Shown here: in pieces, positions 34,211-45,664 of the stretch | Layout: every line of letters starts with the position of its first letter | Numbering within the stretch: the first letter of the stretch is position 1 | From: Areca catechu | Lineage: Eukaryota > Streptophyta > Magnoliopsida > Arecales > Arecaceae | DNA length: 64,000 bases | Assembly (NCBI GenBank): GCA_021397845.1 | Contig: CM038038.1 | Location: forward strand, 70,106,748-70,170,747 | Direction of reading: 5' to 3' | Translations under genes and position numbers: made by a program | The notes under the pieces: generated by a model | Told to the model about the DNA's origin: nothing | The model's database searches: none | What the model saw: the letters and a program-made list of their open reading frames with translations, nothing else

Positions 34211-34307
34211 GATTAACCAAGATTGCCTCGATTGGTTGAGCAACCACAGTCACTTTCACCTCTTAAAGGGGGTGATCCCATATCATCATGATAGGTAAAA
34301 ATGATAA

Positions 34308-34653
34308 GTGGGGGGTGCTACCACCCCAACAACCAGCAAAGAGACGTGCAATGCCAATAGTTTTTCTGAAGATGATGATGATGGCATTCAATTTTTACAT
34401 AATAATGCAGTAGTTGTAACTCTGAATGTAAAAAATTATGATATACATTTCATCCTTATTAATAATGGAAGCTTAGTGGATGTCTTGTACTACGATACTC
34501 TCTTGAAAAAAAGGAAATCACCCATATGACTAGCTCAAGTGGATTCCCCTCTAGTGGGATTTACAAAAGATGCAATCCAAGTGGAAGGGATGGTCACCCT
34601 GACCATGAGTATAGGATACTACCCTCTATGATCCACCGCTTCGGTGGACTTTA
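34308..34653 (+). pseudogene. Element K protease, part before element D
   Basis: HNNAVVVTLNVKNYDIHF followed by ILINNGSLVDVLYYDTL is the aspartic protease signature of Tat-type Gypsy elements. The catalytic Asp of the usual VDNGSSADIL is Asn here (INNGSLVDVL). The reading continues in another frame (DAIQVEG, VTLTMSIG) to the insertion point of element D at 34653. It picks up at 50302 with FLVVRASLAYNFVLG, the expected next strand. Confidence 0.82.
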
Positions 34654-35461
34654 TGTTAAGTCTCAGGTGGTGCATTCATGGCTAGTTGGGTCAATATACA
34701 TGTGTTGATCTGGTTTATCATGGTTTTCCATGATGTGTCTAGGGCTAGGGTTGAGTCCAATATGAGTCCTAGATGTTTAGGCTCAGTTTTGGTCAGTTTG
34801 GGTCTTAGGGTCGGCTCTTCTATGGTAAGAGTTGACTTTGTTGGTTGGCACATCTCAGAACAGGTGATTGTGGACTGGAGGAGTCGGCTAGGATGCACAG
34901 TCAGGAAACCTGCAATCTAGATGAGTCGGCTCGGATGAGCTCGAGTCGGCTCTGTTGCACAGTTTGTCAATCTTGTGGTCTGGAAGAGTCGGCTCTAAGG
35001 ATTAGAATCGTCTCAGGTTTAAGGCCTAGTCGACTCTAGTGTTTTAGGTCAGCTCGGATGATGGGTGAATTATTTTTGAACGGTGCTAGCTGGGGGACTT
35101 TTTGGGATCTCGGGCATGTGTGACCGAGGTATATATATTGTATTCTTGTAAGAGAATGGGTGGTGGTGTAACGAACTTCTTGGAAGTGGACATCCCTTTC
35201 TCTCATAGAAATTTCTCTGTTTCCTTCTTCCTTTTCTCTTCTCCCGTTCTTGGTGTTCTTGATCTTCTTAGACCTGAATCCTACCATAATCTGAAATGGA
35301 GATTGTTGGCAGATGGTTATCCACAACCTGGTGATATGCTTCTGTGATTGCTTTGTTGATCTGGGCATTCGTTCTTGATCAGGAACAAGATTGTTCTTGA
35401 GAATTTTGGTTCATGAAATCTGATTGGATTTAGAATTGAGTTCTCAACATTATTTTCAACA
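34654..35461 (+). repeat. Element D 5' LTR
   Basis: 808 bp, TGTTAAGTCTCAGG to TATTTTCAACA. It has GAGTCGGCTC palindromes at 34808-35050 and TATATATA at 35130-35137, then a leader containing GAACTTCTTGG. Confidence 0.95.
34808..35137 (+). promoter_or_regulatory. GAGTCGGCTC array and TATA box of element D LTR
   Basis: Exact GAGTCGGCTC is at 34923, 34943 and 34986. Variants lie at 34809, 34881, 35026 (TAGTCGACTC) and ~35046. TATATATA follows at 35130. The 3' LTR repeats this (array ~49648-49900, TATATATA 49970-49977). The motif is the same as in Sirevirus B although D belongs to another Copia lineage. Confidence 0.65.
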
Positions 35462-35463
35462 TT

Positions 35464-35475
35464 TGGTATCAGAGC
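35464..35475 (+). promoter_or_regulatory. Element D primer binding site (initiator-Met tRNA)
   Basis: TGGTATCAGAGC starts two bases after the LTR end CAACA and is complementary to the 3' end of initiator-Met tRNA. Confidence 0.95.
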
Positions 35476-35570
35476 AAGGTTCGTGGATGGAAGATCTCAA
35501 TATCAGAGGGTTGGAAGTAAGGCTTCTTGCAGGTACAATTTTCATATCTCTTGAATTCTTGATTGTGGTA

Positions 35571-36335
35571 ATGGCATCAAGTGGGTTCAAAGTAGATTTT
35601 GAGAAGTAGATGGCAAGGAAAACTTCACCCTATGGTAGCAAAGAGTTAAAGATTTGCTTGTTCAACAGAGAATCTACAAGGTCTTGGTTAAAGAAAGACC
35701 GGAAAAGATTAGTGTTAAAGAATAGGAAGACTTAGAAGAGATTGCTTCAGCACCATAAGGATGTGTTTGGCTGATCATGTTTTACCTGAGGTATGTTTAG
35801 AGACTACTGCAAAAGGTCTTTGGAGAAGACCAGAAAACACATACATGGGAAAGAACATGACGAACAAGCTATGGCTGAAGAAGCAATTATATAGCTTAAG
35901 AATGCCTGAAGGAGGAGACCTTGTTGCACATATTCAAAAGTTCAATCAAGTTTGTTTTGAGATGATGAGTCTAGATATGAAGATAGATAAGGAGGATCGG
36001 GCATTGTTACTGCTGTGTTCACTCCCTGGATCATCTGATGGTCTCATAACAACTTTAGTTTATGGAAAGGAAACCCTAAACTATGAAGAAGTTGTTGGTG
36101 TGCTCAGATCCAATGAGCAAAGGGAAAAGATCTGCAAAGGTAATCCTAATTCAGAGGTTCTTGCTGTGAATGAGAGGCAAGGAAGATCCAAAGAAAGAAC
36201 CAGGAAAAAGTCCAAGGACAGGTCTCAGTCTCAGAACCACAAGAGTTTGAAATTCTACAAGTGTCGTCAGCTTGGGCATATCATGGAGAATTGTCCTCTT
36301 TGGAAGACAAAAAAGGGGAGAGCCAACATTAGTGG
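35571..36335 (+). pseudogene. gag: Element D gag
   Basis: It starts MASSGFKVDFEK at 35571 and hits a stop after 12 codons. The frame recovers at 35761 (MCLADHVLPEVCLETT). From there 205 residues are open, with LYSLRMPEGGDLVAHI and RALLLLCSLPGSSDGL, the Gag core typical of Tork/Tnt1-like Copia. The zinc knuckle near 36255 reads FYKCRQLGHIMENC; the first Cys of the CCHC set is Phe. The coding sequence is cut at 36335 by element E and goes on at 44934 (the Gly codons on both sides of the AGTGG target join). Confidence 0.88.
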
Positions 36336-37190
36336 TGAAAGAAGAACGCGCAGGTGGTTTGACATGATCCTACACTAGGCATGCAAACAGCTACGAGAGC
36401 AGGATGGATTTTAAAACAATTTTTAAAAATCACCGCAGCGGAAAACTGCTCCGCCCAGAACCTAACCTATTCATGTTGTACGTAGGCATGTAACGAGGCA
36501 TAAAATATTTGTAAAAAATATATAAATAAATACATCTATTTATACATGGTTAAAATAAAATTTTTCATACCTTTATTCCACCTGGAATAACTCTGGAATA
36601 AAGCTGGAATAGGTTGGAATAAGTGGGATAAACTTATTCCAGTCTTCTTCCTCTTCGAGCATGTTGAAATGCTGTTTCTTTTCCTCCAAAAACTGCAGCA
36701 AACCAAAACAAAAATGGCCAACTCCTTGGTCTCACTTCCAGCACCAAAAGCAAGGGAACTTCTTGCTTCAATGGAGAGGGATTTGGATCAAACTTCCCAT
36801 CGTTTGAAGCTTTTCTCTCTTCCAAAAACTCAGCAAACCTGCAACAAGAAAACATAGCAACAACAAGCAGTAGCTATGGATGATCAACAGGCTCCCAGGT
36901 GCTCAAGCGAACACCCTCTAGAGGGGGGACACACCTGGGACTCCTCTGATCCGACCTCTCGCACGATGCTAGTCGCCGGAATGCCTTAGAACGGTGAGGG
37001 GTGGAAGAGAAATTCAGAACTCCAAGTTTTGCAAACGTTTTCTCCAAAACTGGTTTTCCTCTTCCATAGATAGAGCACAAATAACAGAGATTCAAGTAAG
37101 ACTATTTCTCCCAATCTCTCCCCAAAACCCAGACCTCAAAATATCCGGTGGAATGGAAGTGGAAGTTTTCCAAAGAAGAAGCCCTCTCAC

Positions 37191-37223
<33 letters not shown>

Positions 37224-38696
37224 TTTGAAACAGGGCAGTGGTATATATAGGACAGCAGGGAGAGGGAGGGGAAAGGGCTGGAAACGAAGAGGTCTCAGCA
37301 GCCGCCATAAATAATTAACCAGCAGTTAACAGGAGTAAAAAACATCCGGTGGAGGAGAGGAAGAGTCGACGCCCAGGGGTTTTTCTTTGGTCGTTTGGCC
37401 TCCTCCAGTGTTAGAAATTTCTAACGCAAGATTATCGTGTAAAACGGCTGGGAGAAAAATGATCATCGGTTGAAAAAAAAATGGTCCAAATACCTTTAAA
37501 CCAATTTGGTTCAATCCCATTGGTTCAATTAACCAACGGTGGTCCAATCCAATTTGACCAGGTTCAAGCCCAAAAAAATTGGGTTAATTGGTTCACAACC
37601 ATTTGGAGGCCGAAACGAACTCTGAATCAGTTCAAAACTAATTTAGAAAAATCCTGGTGCAGTCCTGGTCAGCCAGGAACAATTTCTAGTTGACACAGAC
37701 AAGGACAAGATGGGGAAAAGAGTGCTCAAAAAATACCGTGACCTTAAAACCGAGATGATTCTCAATCGTAATTGGTATCCAGATCAGAGAGTAATCCTCT
37801 GTGGCGTGTGACCTCATAGGTTCGAACCTAAACGGTAGCACTAGAACAATTCTAGTACCAGCACTGGAAACCATCTAGCAATAGGTCCCGGCGTCCGGAT
37901 AGGTCGATGATACGGGAGCAAACTATCGAACCTCTGGCATATGGTTACCGTATAATTCATCCCTTTGACCTCTAATGCTCAGGACGACCGAGATTGGGCT
38001 GCCAACCCAGACTGAGTCAGTTGACTACGTGTCTCAACCTTGCAATTCCAGTGACTCTTCACTAGGGCTACCCCGGCCGAGGATTTGCTAAATTGAGATA
38101 CTGCGAGACATTCAATCCAAACTGTTTGGACAGGTCAATTCCATCTTGGTCCATCATTGCTCCACAAGTACTTGCCTGTACCCAGAAACCTTCCATCACC
38201 GGATTAAAAATCCAGGTAGTCCGGCACCAAAGCACAGGGAGTTGCTTGCAAGCTACCGTGATGACCTCAGGTCAGAGAAACACATATACCCATATCCAAT
38301 CGTGAGTATCCCTTTGGCAGAAAGGGGCTGCATGGAGTCACGTTCAATAAGATATCACATATCCCACTTGCAGATTACATCAGTGTCACCACACTCATTT
38401 GGTCAAGAGGACAACCAAACGATGTGAACTACAATAACCTATATTTGATATATTGCCGTCCAGTACAATATATCCTTTGGTTTTGAACAGGGTTTAAGGA
38501 CCACTCGATACATCCTCTCTGTATCGAAGTCAGTGTAGTCCTAAGGACTTCATCACATGGAAAGAGTTCATTTCATGGAAATTTAGTATGTGATGAGCTG
38601 CCAAAAAATATATTTTATTAACTCAAAGAAAGAGTACAATACTGAGCTCAACCGCCTACAACCCAGGTGATTGGCTTTTGGACACAATTCCCAACA
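36336..38696 (-). repeat. Element E left (3') LTR
   Basis: 2361 bp, complete, TGAAAGAAGAAC to ATTCCCAACA on the + strand. It contains a T26-class homopolymer at ~37194-37220 and no ORF of note. About 11 differences in the first ~215 aligned bases separate it from the right LTR (hand count). Confidence 0.93.
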
Positions 38697-38717
38697 ACTC
38701 CCACTTGTACTAAAGCC
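38697..38717 (-). promoter_or_regulatory. Element E polypurine tract
   Basis: On the minus strand AGTACAAGTGGGAGT directly precedes the LTR start TGTTGGGAATTG. AAGTGGGAG is a usual Copia PPT. Confidence 0.85.
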
Positions 38718-41484
38718 AATCAGAAGAGTATCTAATACCCATTTCCCATTTACAATAGTCAAACTCTTTTATTCCGAGGGCTTTAGTGAAGGGGTCGGCC
38801 AGATTTTCTTTTCCATCGATCTTCAGAAGATTGATGTCACCTCGTTCCACGATCTCTCGTACGAGGTGGTAGCGCCGCAGAATGTGCTTGGTGCGGTGAT
38901 GAGCTTTAGGCTCCTTAGCTTGAGCAATGGCTCCAGTGCTGTCACAGTACACCGGAACAGGACCATCTAGGGAAGGTGCCACCCCTAGCTCTCCAAGGAA
39001 CTTCCACAACCACATAGCTTCCTTTGCTGCATCTGATGCTGCAATGTATTCTACTTTGCATACCGAGTCTACAACAGTTGCCTGCTTGGAACTTTTCCAG
39101 CAGATCGCTCCTCCATTTAGAATAAATACAAATCCTGAAATACTCTTGCTATCATCTATATCTAACTGGAAACTGGAGTCAGAGTACCATACAAGTTTCA
39201 AGTCAGGTTCTTCATAAATCAACCATTGATCTTTAGTATTTCTCAACTACTTAAGGATGGACTTAACCACCTTCCAATGCGCCTCACCTGGGTCAGACTG
39301 GTATCTGCTCACTACTCCAAGTGAGTATGCCATGTCTGGTCTAGTACAAGTCATAGTATACATGATAGAGCCTACTGCAGAAGCATAAGGTACTCTACTC
39401 ATGCGCTCTCTTTTCTCAGGAGTTGTCGCACAATCCTTCTTGGAAAGAGTAATTCCAGAACCTATCGGGAGATAGCCTTTCTTGGAATTTTTCATGCTGA
39501 ACAATTTCAGCACGGTATCAATGTACGTAGACTGGGACAATCCCAAAAGCTTCTTAGATCTATCTCTATAGATCTTCATACCTAGTATGTAAGAAGCTTC
39601 ACCCAAGTCCTTCATGGAGAACTGAGATGATAACCATATCTTTATTCCTTGTAATGCTGCGACATCATTTCCGATTAAGAGAATGTCGTCAACATATAGT
39701 ACTAGGAATACAATCACAGAACCATTAACCCATTTATAGATGCACGGTTCTTCTCCATTCCTAACGAAGCCATATGATTTGATACATCTATCAAACTGAA
39801 AGTTCCAACTTCGAGACGCTTGCTTGAGTCCATAGATGGACCTCTGCAACTTGCATACTTTTGATTCATCTGTGGATGTGAACCCTTCAGGCTGTATCAT
39901 ATACACCTCCTCTTCCAGCTCTCCATTTAGGAAAGCGGTTCGGACATCCATCTGCCAGATCTCGTAATCAAAATATGCTGCCAAAGCAAGCATGATCCGA
40001 ATGGATTTGAGCATTGCCATAGGATAGAAAGTCTCGTCATAATCGATACCTTATCACTGACGATACCCCTTGGCAACCAGACGGGCTTTATAGGTCTCTA
40101 CCTTCCCATCTACGCGCCTTTTCCTCTTGAAGATCCATTTACACCCGATGGGTTTTATTCCTTCAGGCGGATCAACCAATGTCCATACATTATTGATTTC
40201 CATGGACTCCATTTTGGATCGCATGGCTCCAAGCCATGCCTCAGAGTCAGATCTCTGAAGTGCATCCATATAGGTGATCGGATCCTCATTGTCCTCATCG
40301 AGCTCAAAGGGATCGCGGTCCCGGACCAAGAAACCGTAGTATCTGTCCGGTTGATGCGGTATTCTACCGGATCTCCTAATGGATTCTGGGTGAGATTCAA
40401 TCACAGATGGTTCTATGATGTCCTTAGAGTGTGTAGGTACATCTAATGGCTGAACTTCATTAAGTTCAATCTTAGAGGCTATAGTTCCTTCTCCAAGGAA
40501 CTCCTTTTCCAAAAAGATAGCTCTAAGAGCAATGAACACCTTTTGTTCATTCTCCAAGTAGAAGAAATACCCTTTGGTTTCCTTAGGATAACCAATGAAT
40601 AAACACCGATCAGACCTTGGACCAAGTTTGTCTGAGTCTAAATGCTTTACGTAAGCCGGACAACCCCAGCCCCGAAGGTGTGAGATTGAGGGTTTACATC
40701 CATTCCACATCTCATACGGAGTGAAGACAACAGACTTACTTGGAACATTATTTAACAAGTAACAGGCTGTCTGAAGCGCATATCCCCAAAAGGATAGTGG
40801 CAAAGTTGCAAAGCCCATCATGGATCGAACCATGTCCAACAAGGTTCGATTCCTCCTTTCGGACACACCATTCAACTGTGGTGTTCCTGTAGGAGTCCAC
40901 TGAGAGAGAATTCCATTCTCCTCAAGATATGTCAAAAATTTACCAGATAAGTATTCACCACCTTGATCAGATCAAAGGGTTTTAATACTTTTTCCAGTTT
41001 GCTTTTCTACTTCATTACGGTATCGTTTGAACATTTCAAACGACTCAGACTTATGTCTCATTAAGAAGACATAACCGAATCTTGAAAAGTCGTCTATAAA
41101 AGTAATGGAATATTTGTATCCTCCTCTGGCACTAACTATCATCGGTCCACATACATCAGTATGTATGAGACTTAGAAGTTCTGTAGCTCGTTCACCTTTT
41201 CTAGTAAAAGGTGACTTGGTCATTTTACCTAGTAAACAGGATTCACAAGTGGGAAGTGATTCAGAATCGCTGACCTCGAGGAGTCCATCTCCTCGCATCT
41301 TGTTTATCCTATTTTGGTTAATATGACCTAGCCTACAGTGCCAAAGATACAAATCATTGACATTATCTAACCTTGGGCATTTGCTATAAGTGTACATTAC
41401 ACTAACAAGCCTTGATAATACATATAAACCATTATTTAATCTAGCTTTCATTATAACAGAGTTATTCAAAATAACATTGCAAAA
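38710..41484 (-). pseudogene. pol: Element E pol: pre-integrase, integrase, RT, RNase H
   Basis: One minus-strand frame runs from ~41484 to 38710. The pre-integrase domain reads LYLWHCRLGHINQNRIN ... CESCLLGK. The integrase has HTDVCGP (first Asp), SDQGGEY (second) and NGVSERRNRTLLD (Glu). RT has GLKQASRSWN and YVDDILLIGND at 39696-39676. RNase H ends with DSTGAIAQAKEPKAHHR and PFTKAL. The frame is cut by stops at about 40970 (TGA), 40052 (TGA) and 39248 (TAG), with no frameshift. Nothing upstream corresponds to gag or protease, so even a repaired frame would lack them. The part 39198-40278 is one arm of the inverted repeat. Confidence 0.93.
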
Positions 41485-42562
41485 ATCACCTATATGGATG
41501 CACATCAGAAATCTAACTCTGAGGCATGGCTTGGAGCCATGCGATCTGAAATGGAGTCCATGGAAATCAACAATGTATGGACATTGGTTGATCCGCCTGA
41601 AGGGATAAAACCCATCGGGTGTAAATGGATCTTCAAGAGGAAAAGGGATACAGATGGGAAGGTAGAGACCTATAAAGCCCGTCTGGTTGCCAAGGGGTAT
41701 CATCAACGATATGGTATCGATTATGACGAGACTTTCACCCCTGTGACAATGCTCAAATCCATTCGGATCATGCTTGCTTTGGCAGCATATTTTGATTACG
41801 AGATCTGGCAGATGGATGTCCGAACCGCTTTCCTAAATGGAGAGCTGGAAGAGGAGGTGTATATGATACAGCCTAAAGGGTTCACATCCACAAATGAATC
41901 AAAAGTATGCAAGTTGCAGAGGTCCATCTATGGACTCAAGCAAGCATCTCGAAGTTGGAACATACGGTTTGATAGATGTATCAAATCATATGGCTTCATT
42001 AGGAACGGAGAAGAACCATGCATCTACAAATGGGTTAATGGTTCTGTGATTGTATTCCTAGTACTGTATGTTGACGACATTCTCTTAATCGGGAATGATG
42101 TCACAGCATTACAAGGAATAAAGGTCTGGTTATCATCTCAGTTCTCCATGGACTTGGGTGAAGCTTCTTACATACTAGGTATGAAGATCTATAGAGATAG
42201 ATCTAAGAAACTTTTGGGATTGTCCCAGTCTACGTACATTGATACCGTGCTGAAATGGTTCAGCATGGAAAATTCCAAGAAAGGCTATCTCCCGATAGGT
42301 TCTGGAATTACTCTTTCCAAGAAGGATTGTGCGACAACTCCTGAGGAAAGAGAGCGCATGAGTAGAGTACCTTATGCTTCTGCAGTAGGCTCTATCATGT
42401 ATAATATGACTTGTACTAGACCAGACGTGGCATACTCACTAGGAGTAGTGAGCAGATACCAGTCTGACCCAGGTGAGGTGCATTGGAAGGTGGTTAAGTC
42501 CATCCTTATGTATTTAAGAAATATTAAAGATCAATGGCTGATTTATGGAGAACCTGACTTGA
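41485..42562 (+). pseudogene. Inverted second copy of element E RT-RNase H region
   Basis: This copy is open from 41494 for ~355 codons of true RT. Key runs are WTLVDPPEGIKPIGCKWIF, GLKQASRSWNIRFDRC and YVDDILLIGND (42067), down to DQWLIYGEPDL. It aligns end to end with the minus-strand arm 40278-39198, about 92% at protein level by eye, with one codon missing in SSQFSMDLGEA. It starts abruptly at ATCACCTATATGG and ends abruptly after GAACCTGACTTGA, where the LTR-tip fragment follows. It lacks the early stop present in the other arm, so it is a better preserved but headless RT fragment. Confidence 0.93.
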
Positions 42563-42598
42563 GCGCGTTCTTCTTTCAGTGGTATCAGAGCCAGGTTG
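42563..42598 (+). promoter_or_regulatory. Reversed LTR tip plus primer site inside element E
   Basis: GCGCGTTCTTCTTTCA (42563-42578) is the reverse complement of the LTR tip at 36336-36351. It is followed by G and TGGTATCAGAGCC (42580-42592), the initiator-Met primer site in its normal order after an LTR end, but on the + strand. The adjoining LTR (42599-44928) is in minus orientation, so the primer site faces the wrong way for it. Confidence 0.88.
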
Positions 42599-44928
42599 TT
42601 TGACATGATCCTACACTAGGCATGCAAACAGCTACGGGAGCAGGATGGATTTTAAAATAATTTTTAAAAATCACCGCAGCGGAAAACTACTCCGCCCATA
42701 ACCTAACCTATTCATGTTGCATGTAGGCATGTAATGAGGCATAAAATATTTGTAAAAAATATATAAATAAATACATTTATTTATGCATGATTAAAATAAA
42801 TTTTTTCATACCTTTATTCCACCTGGAATAACTCTGGAATAAAGCTAGAATAGGCTGGAATAAGTGGGATAAACTTATTCCAGTCTTCTTCCTCTTCGAG
42901 CACGTTGAAATGCTATTTTCTTTTCCTCCAAAAACTGCAGCAAACCAAAACAAAAATGGCCAACTCCTTGGTCTCACTTCCAGCACCAAAAGCAAGGGAA
43001 CTTCTTGCTTCAATGGAGAGGGATTTGGATCAAACTTCTCATCGTTTGAAGCTCTTCTCTCTTCCAAAAATTCAGCAAACCTGCAACAAGAAAACAGAGC
43101 AACAACAAGCAGCAGCTATGGATGATCAACAGGCTCCCAGGTGCTCAAGCGAACACCCTCTAGAGGGGGGACATGCCTAGGATTCCTCTGATCTGACCTC
43201 TCGCGCGATGCTAGTCGCCGGAATGCCTTAGAACGGTGAGGGGTGGAAGAGAAATTCAAAACTCTAAGTTTTGCAAACGTTTTCTCCAAAACTGGTTTTC
43301 CTCTTCCACAGATTGAGCACAAACAATAGAGATTCAAGTAAGACTATTTCTCCCAATCTCTCACCAAAACCCAGACCTCAAAATCTCCGGTGGAATGGAA
43401 GTGGAAGTTTTCCAAAGAAGAAGCCCTCTCACGATTTTTTTTTTTTTTTTTTAACTTTGAAACAGGGCAGTGGTATATATAGGACAGCAGGGAGAGGGAA
43501 GGGAAAGGGCTGGAAACGAAGAGCTCTCAGCAGCCGCCATAAATAATTAACCAGCAGCTAACAGGAGTAAAAAACATCCGGTGGAGGAGAGGAAGAGTTG
43601 ACGCCCAGGGGTTTTTCTTCGGTCGTTTGGCCTCCTCCAGCGTTAGAAATTTCTAACGCAAGATTACTGTGTAAAATGGCTGGGAGAAAAATGATCACCG
43701 GTTCAAAAAAAAATGGTCCAAATACCTTTAAACCAATTTGGTTCAATCCCATTAGTTCAATTAACCAACGGTGGTCCAATCCAATTTGACCGGGTTCAAG
43801 CCCAAAAAAATTGGGTCAATTGGTTCACAACCAATTGGAGGCCGAAACAAACTCTGAATCAGTTCAAAACTGATTCAGAAAAATCCTGGCACAGTCTTGG
43901 TCAACTAGGAACAATTTCCGATTGACACAGATAAGGACAAGACGGGGAAAAGAGTGCTCAAAAAATACCGTGACCTTAAAATCGAGATGATTCTCAATCG
44001 TAATCGGTATCCAAATCAGAGAGTAATCCTCTATGGCGTGTGACCTCATAGGTTCGAACCTAAACGGTAGCACTAGAACAATTCTTGTACCAGCACAGGA
44101 AACCATCTAGCAATGGGTCCCGGCATCCGGATAGGTCAAAGATGCTGGAGCAAACTATCGAACCTCTGGCATATGATTACCATATAATTCATCCCTTTGA
44201 CCTCTAATGCTCAGGATGACTGAGATTGGGCTGCTAACCCAGACTGAGTCAGTTGACTACGTGTCTCAACCTTGCAAGCCCAGTGACTCTTCACTAGGGC
44301 TACCCCGGCCGAGGATTTGCTAAATTGCGATATTGCGAGACATTCAATCCAAACTGTTTGGATAGGTCAATTCCATCTTGGTCCATCACTGCTCCACAAG
44401 TACTTGACTGTGCCCAAAAACCTTCCATCACCGGATTAAAAATCTGGGTAGTCTGGCATCAAAGCATAGGAAGTTGCTTGCAAGCTACCGTGATGACCTC
44501 AGGTCAGAGGGACACATATACCCATATCCTATCGTGAGTATCCCTTTGGCAGAAAGGGGCTGCACGAAGTCACGTTCAATAAGATATCACATATCCCACT
44601 TGCAGATCACATCAGTGTCACCACACTCATTTGTTCAAGAGGACAACCAAATGATGTGAACTACAACAACCTATACTTGATATATTGCCATCCAGTACAA
44701 TATATCCTTTGGTTGTGAACAGGGTTTAAGGACCACTCGATACATCCTCTCTGTATCGAAGTCAATGTAGTCCTAAGGACTTCATCACATGGAAAGAGTT
44801 CATTTCAGGAAAATTTAGTATGTGATGAGCTGCCAAAAAATATATTTTATTAATTCAAAGAAAGAGTACAATATTGAGCTCAACCGCCTACAACCCAAGC
44901 GATTGGCTTTGGGACACAATTCCTAACA
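42599..44928 (-). repeat. Element E right (5') LTR, inner tip missing
   Basis: 2330 bp, aligning with 36358-38696. Its inner ~22 bases (TGAAAGAAGAACGCGC and a few more) are absent and replaced by the reversed tip described at 42563-42598. The outer end CCTAACA is intact and followed by the target copy AGTGG. Confidence 0.93.
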
Positions 44929-44933
44929 AGTGG

Positions 44934-45664
44934 TGCTAATGCTTTGGAAAGCAATGAAGGAGTACTGGTTGTATTAGATGGATCGGTGGATTGGGAGAAT
45001 ACCTGGATTTTGGATTTTGCATGCTCATACCACTATACCACATATCGGGATTGGTTTTACACCTATGATAGGTCAGATGGAGGTAGTGTAAGTCTTGGTG
45101 ATGATCACCCTTATATGGTAGCTGGAGTAGGCACTATTAGGGTAAAGATGTATGATGGGGTGATAAGGACTCTATCAAATATCAAACATGTACCAGAATT
45201 GAAAAAGAATTTGATTTCTTTGGGCTACTTGGAAGAGCAGGGATATGCTTTTAGTTGCCAATCTGGTAGTGGATGTTTGAGAATTACCAAGGGAGCTTTG
45301 GTGGTAATAAGAGGATGAAGACTGAGCAACAATCTATACATGATGGAAGGCTCAGTGGTGAGTGATAGTGTTGAGGTGCTTGCAGCGGCACAAGAGGAGC
45401 AGTTAAAGTATAAACTGTAGCACTATCGAATGTGTCATATGAGTGACCAAGGGCTCACAGAGTTAAGCAGAAGAGGGAACATCCCAGCTTTGAAAAAGGA
45501 TGGAAATGACCTGTGTGAGCCATGTATCTTTGGTAAACAGCATAGAGTGAAATTTGCTGTTTGTACCAAGCCAAGTGAAGGAGTGCTAGATTTGGTGCAC
45601 TCGGATGTATGAGGACCAGCACCTATTTTATCTAGAGGTGGAGCAAGGTGTTTTGTTACCTTCA
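44934..45664 (+). pseudogene. Element D protease and GAG-pre-integrase, integrase start
   Basis: This continues gag of D after element E. ENTWILDFACSYHYTT is the protease active-site region; the Asp-Ser/Thr-Gly/Ala triplet reads Asp-Phe-Ala. GVGTIRVKMYDGVIRTL and VPELKKNLISLG follow. After stops at ~45316 and ~45418 comes the pre-integrase zinc domain (HYRMCHMSDQGLTELS ... LCEPCIFGKQ) and then DLVHSDV with the first integrase Asp, a stop and GGARCFVTF. The frame is cut at 45664 by solo LTR F and resumes at 46929 with IDDLFRKLWV. Confidence 0.9.

Larger units (their letters stand above)
36336..44928 (-). mobile_element. Element E: rearranged Copia element with internal inverted duplication
   Basis: Outer ends are TGAAAGAAGAACGCGC (36336) and ATTCCTAACA (44928), with a perfect AGTGG duplication at 36331-36335 and 44929-44933. 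LTRs are ~2.35 kb. The minus strand carries pre-integrase, integrase, RT and RNase H, but gag and protease are missing. In their place is a reversed copy of the RT-RNase H region (41485-42562). Intact outer ends and target copies suggest that the already rearranged molecule integrated as one unit. E interrupts gag of D. It looks like the Copia group with 2.3-kb LTRs and GKSIKTL..DQGGEY integrase (Tork/TAR/Angela neighbourhood); the lineage is not certain. Confidence 0.92.

Noticed and set aside
42580..42592. Initiator-Met-like sequence as a possible tRNA gene
   Set aside because: Only 13 bases complementary to the tRNA 3' end are present, as in a primer site; no cloverleaf surrounds it. The same applies to 31829, 35464 and 58938.
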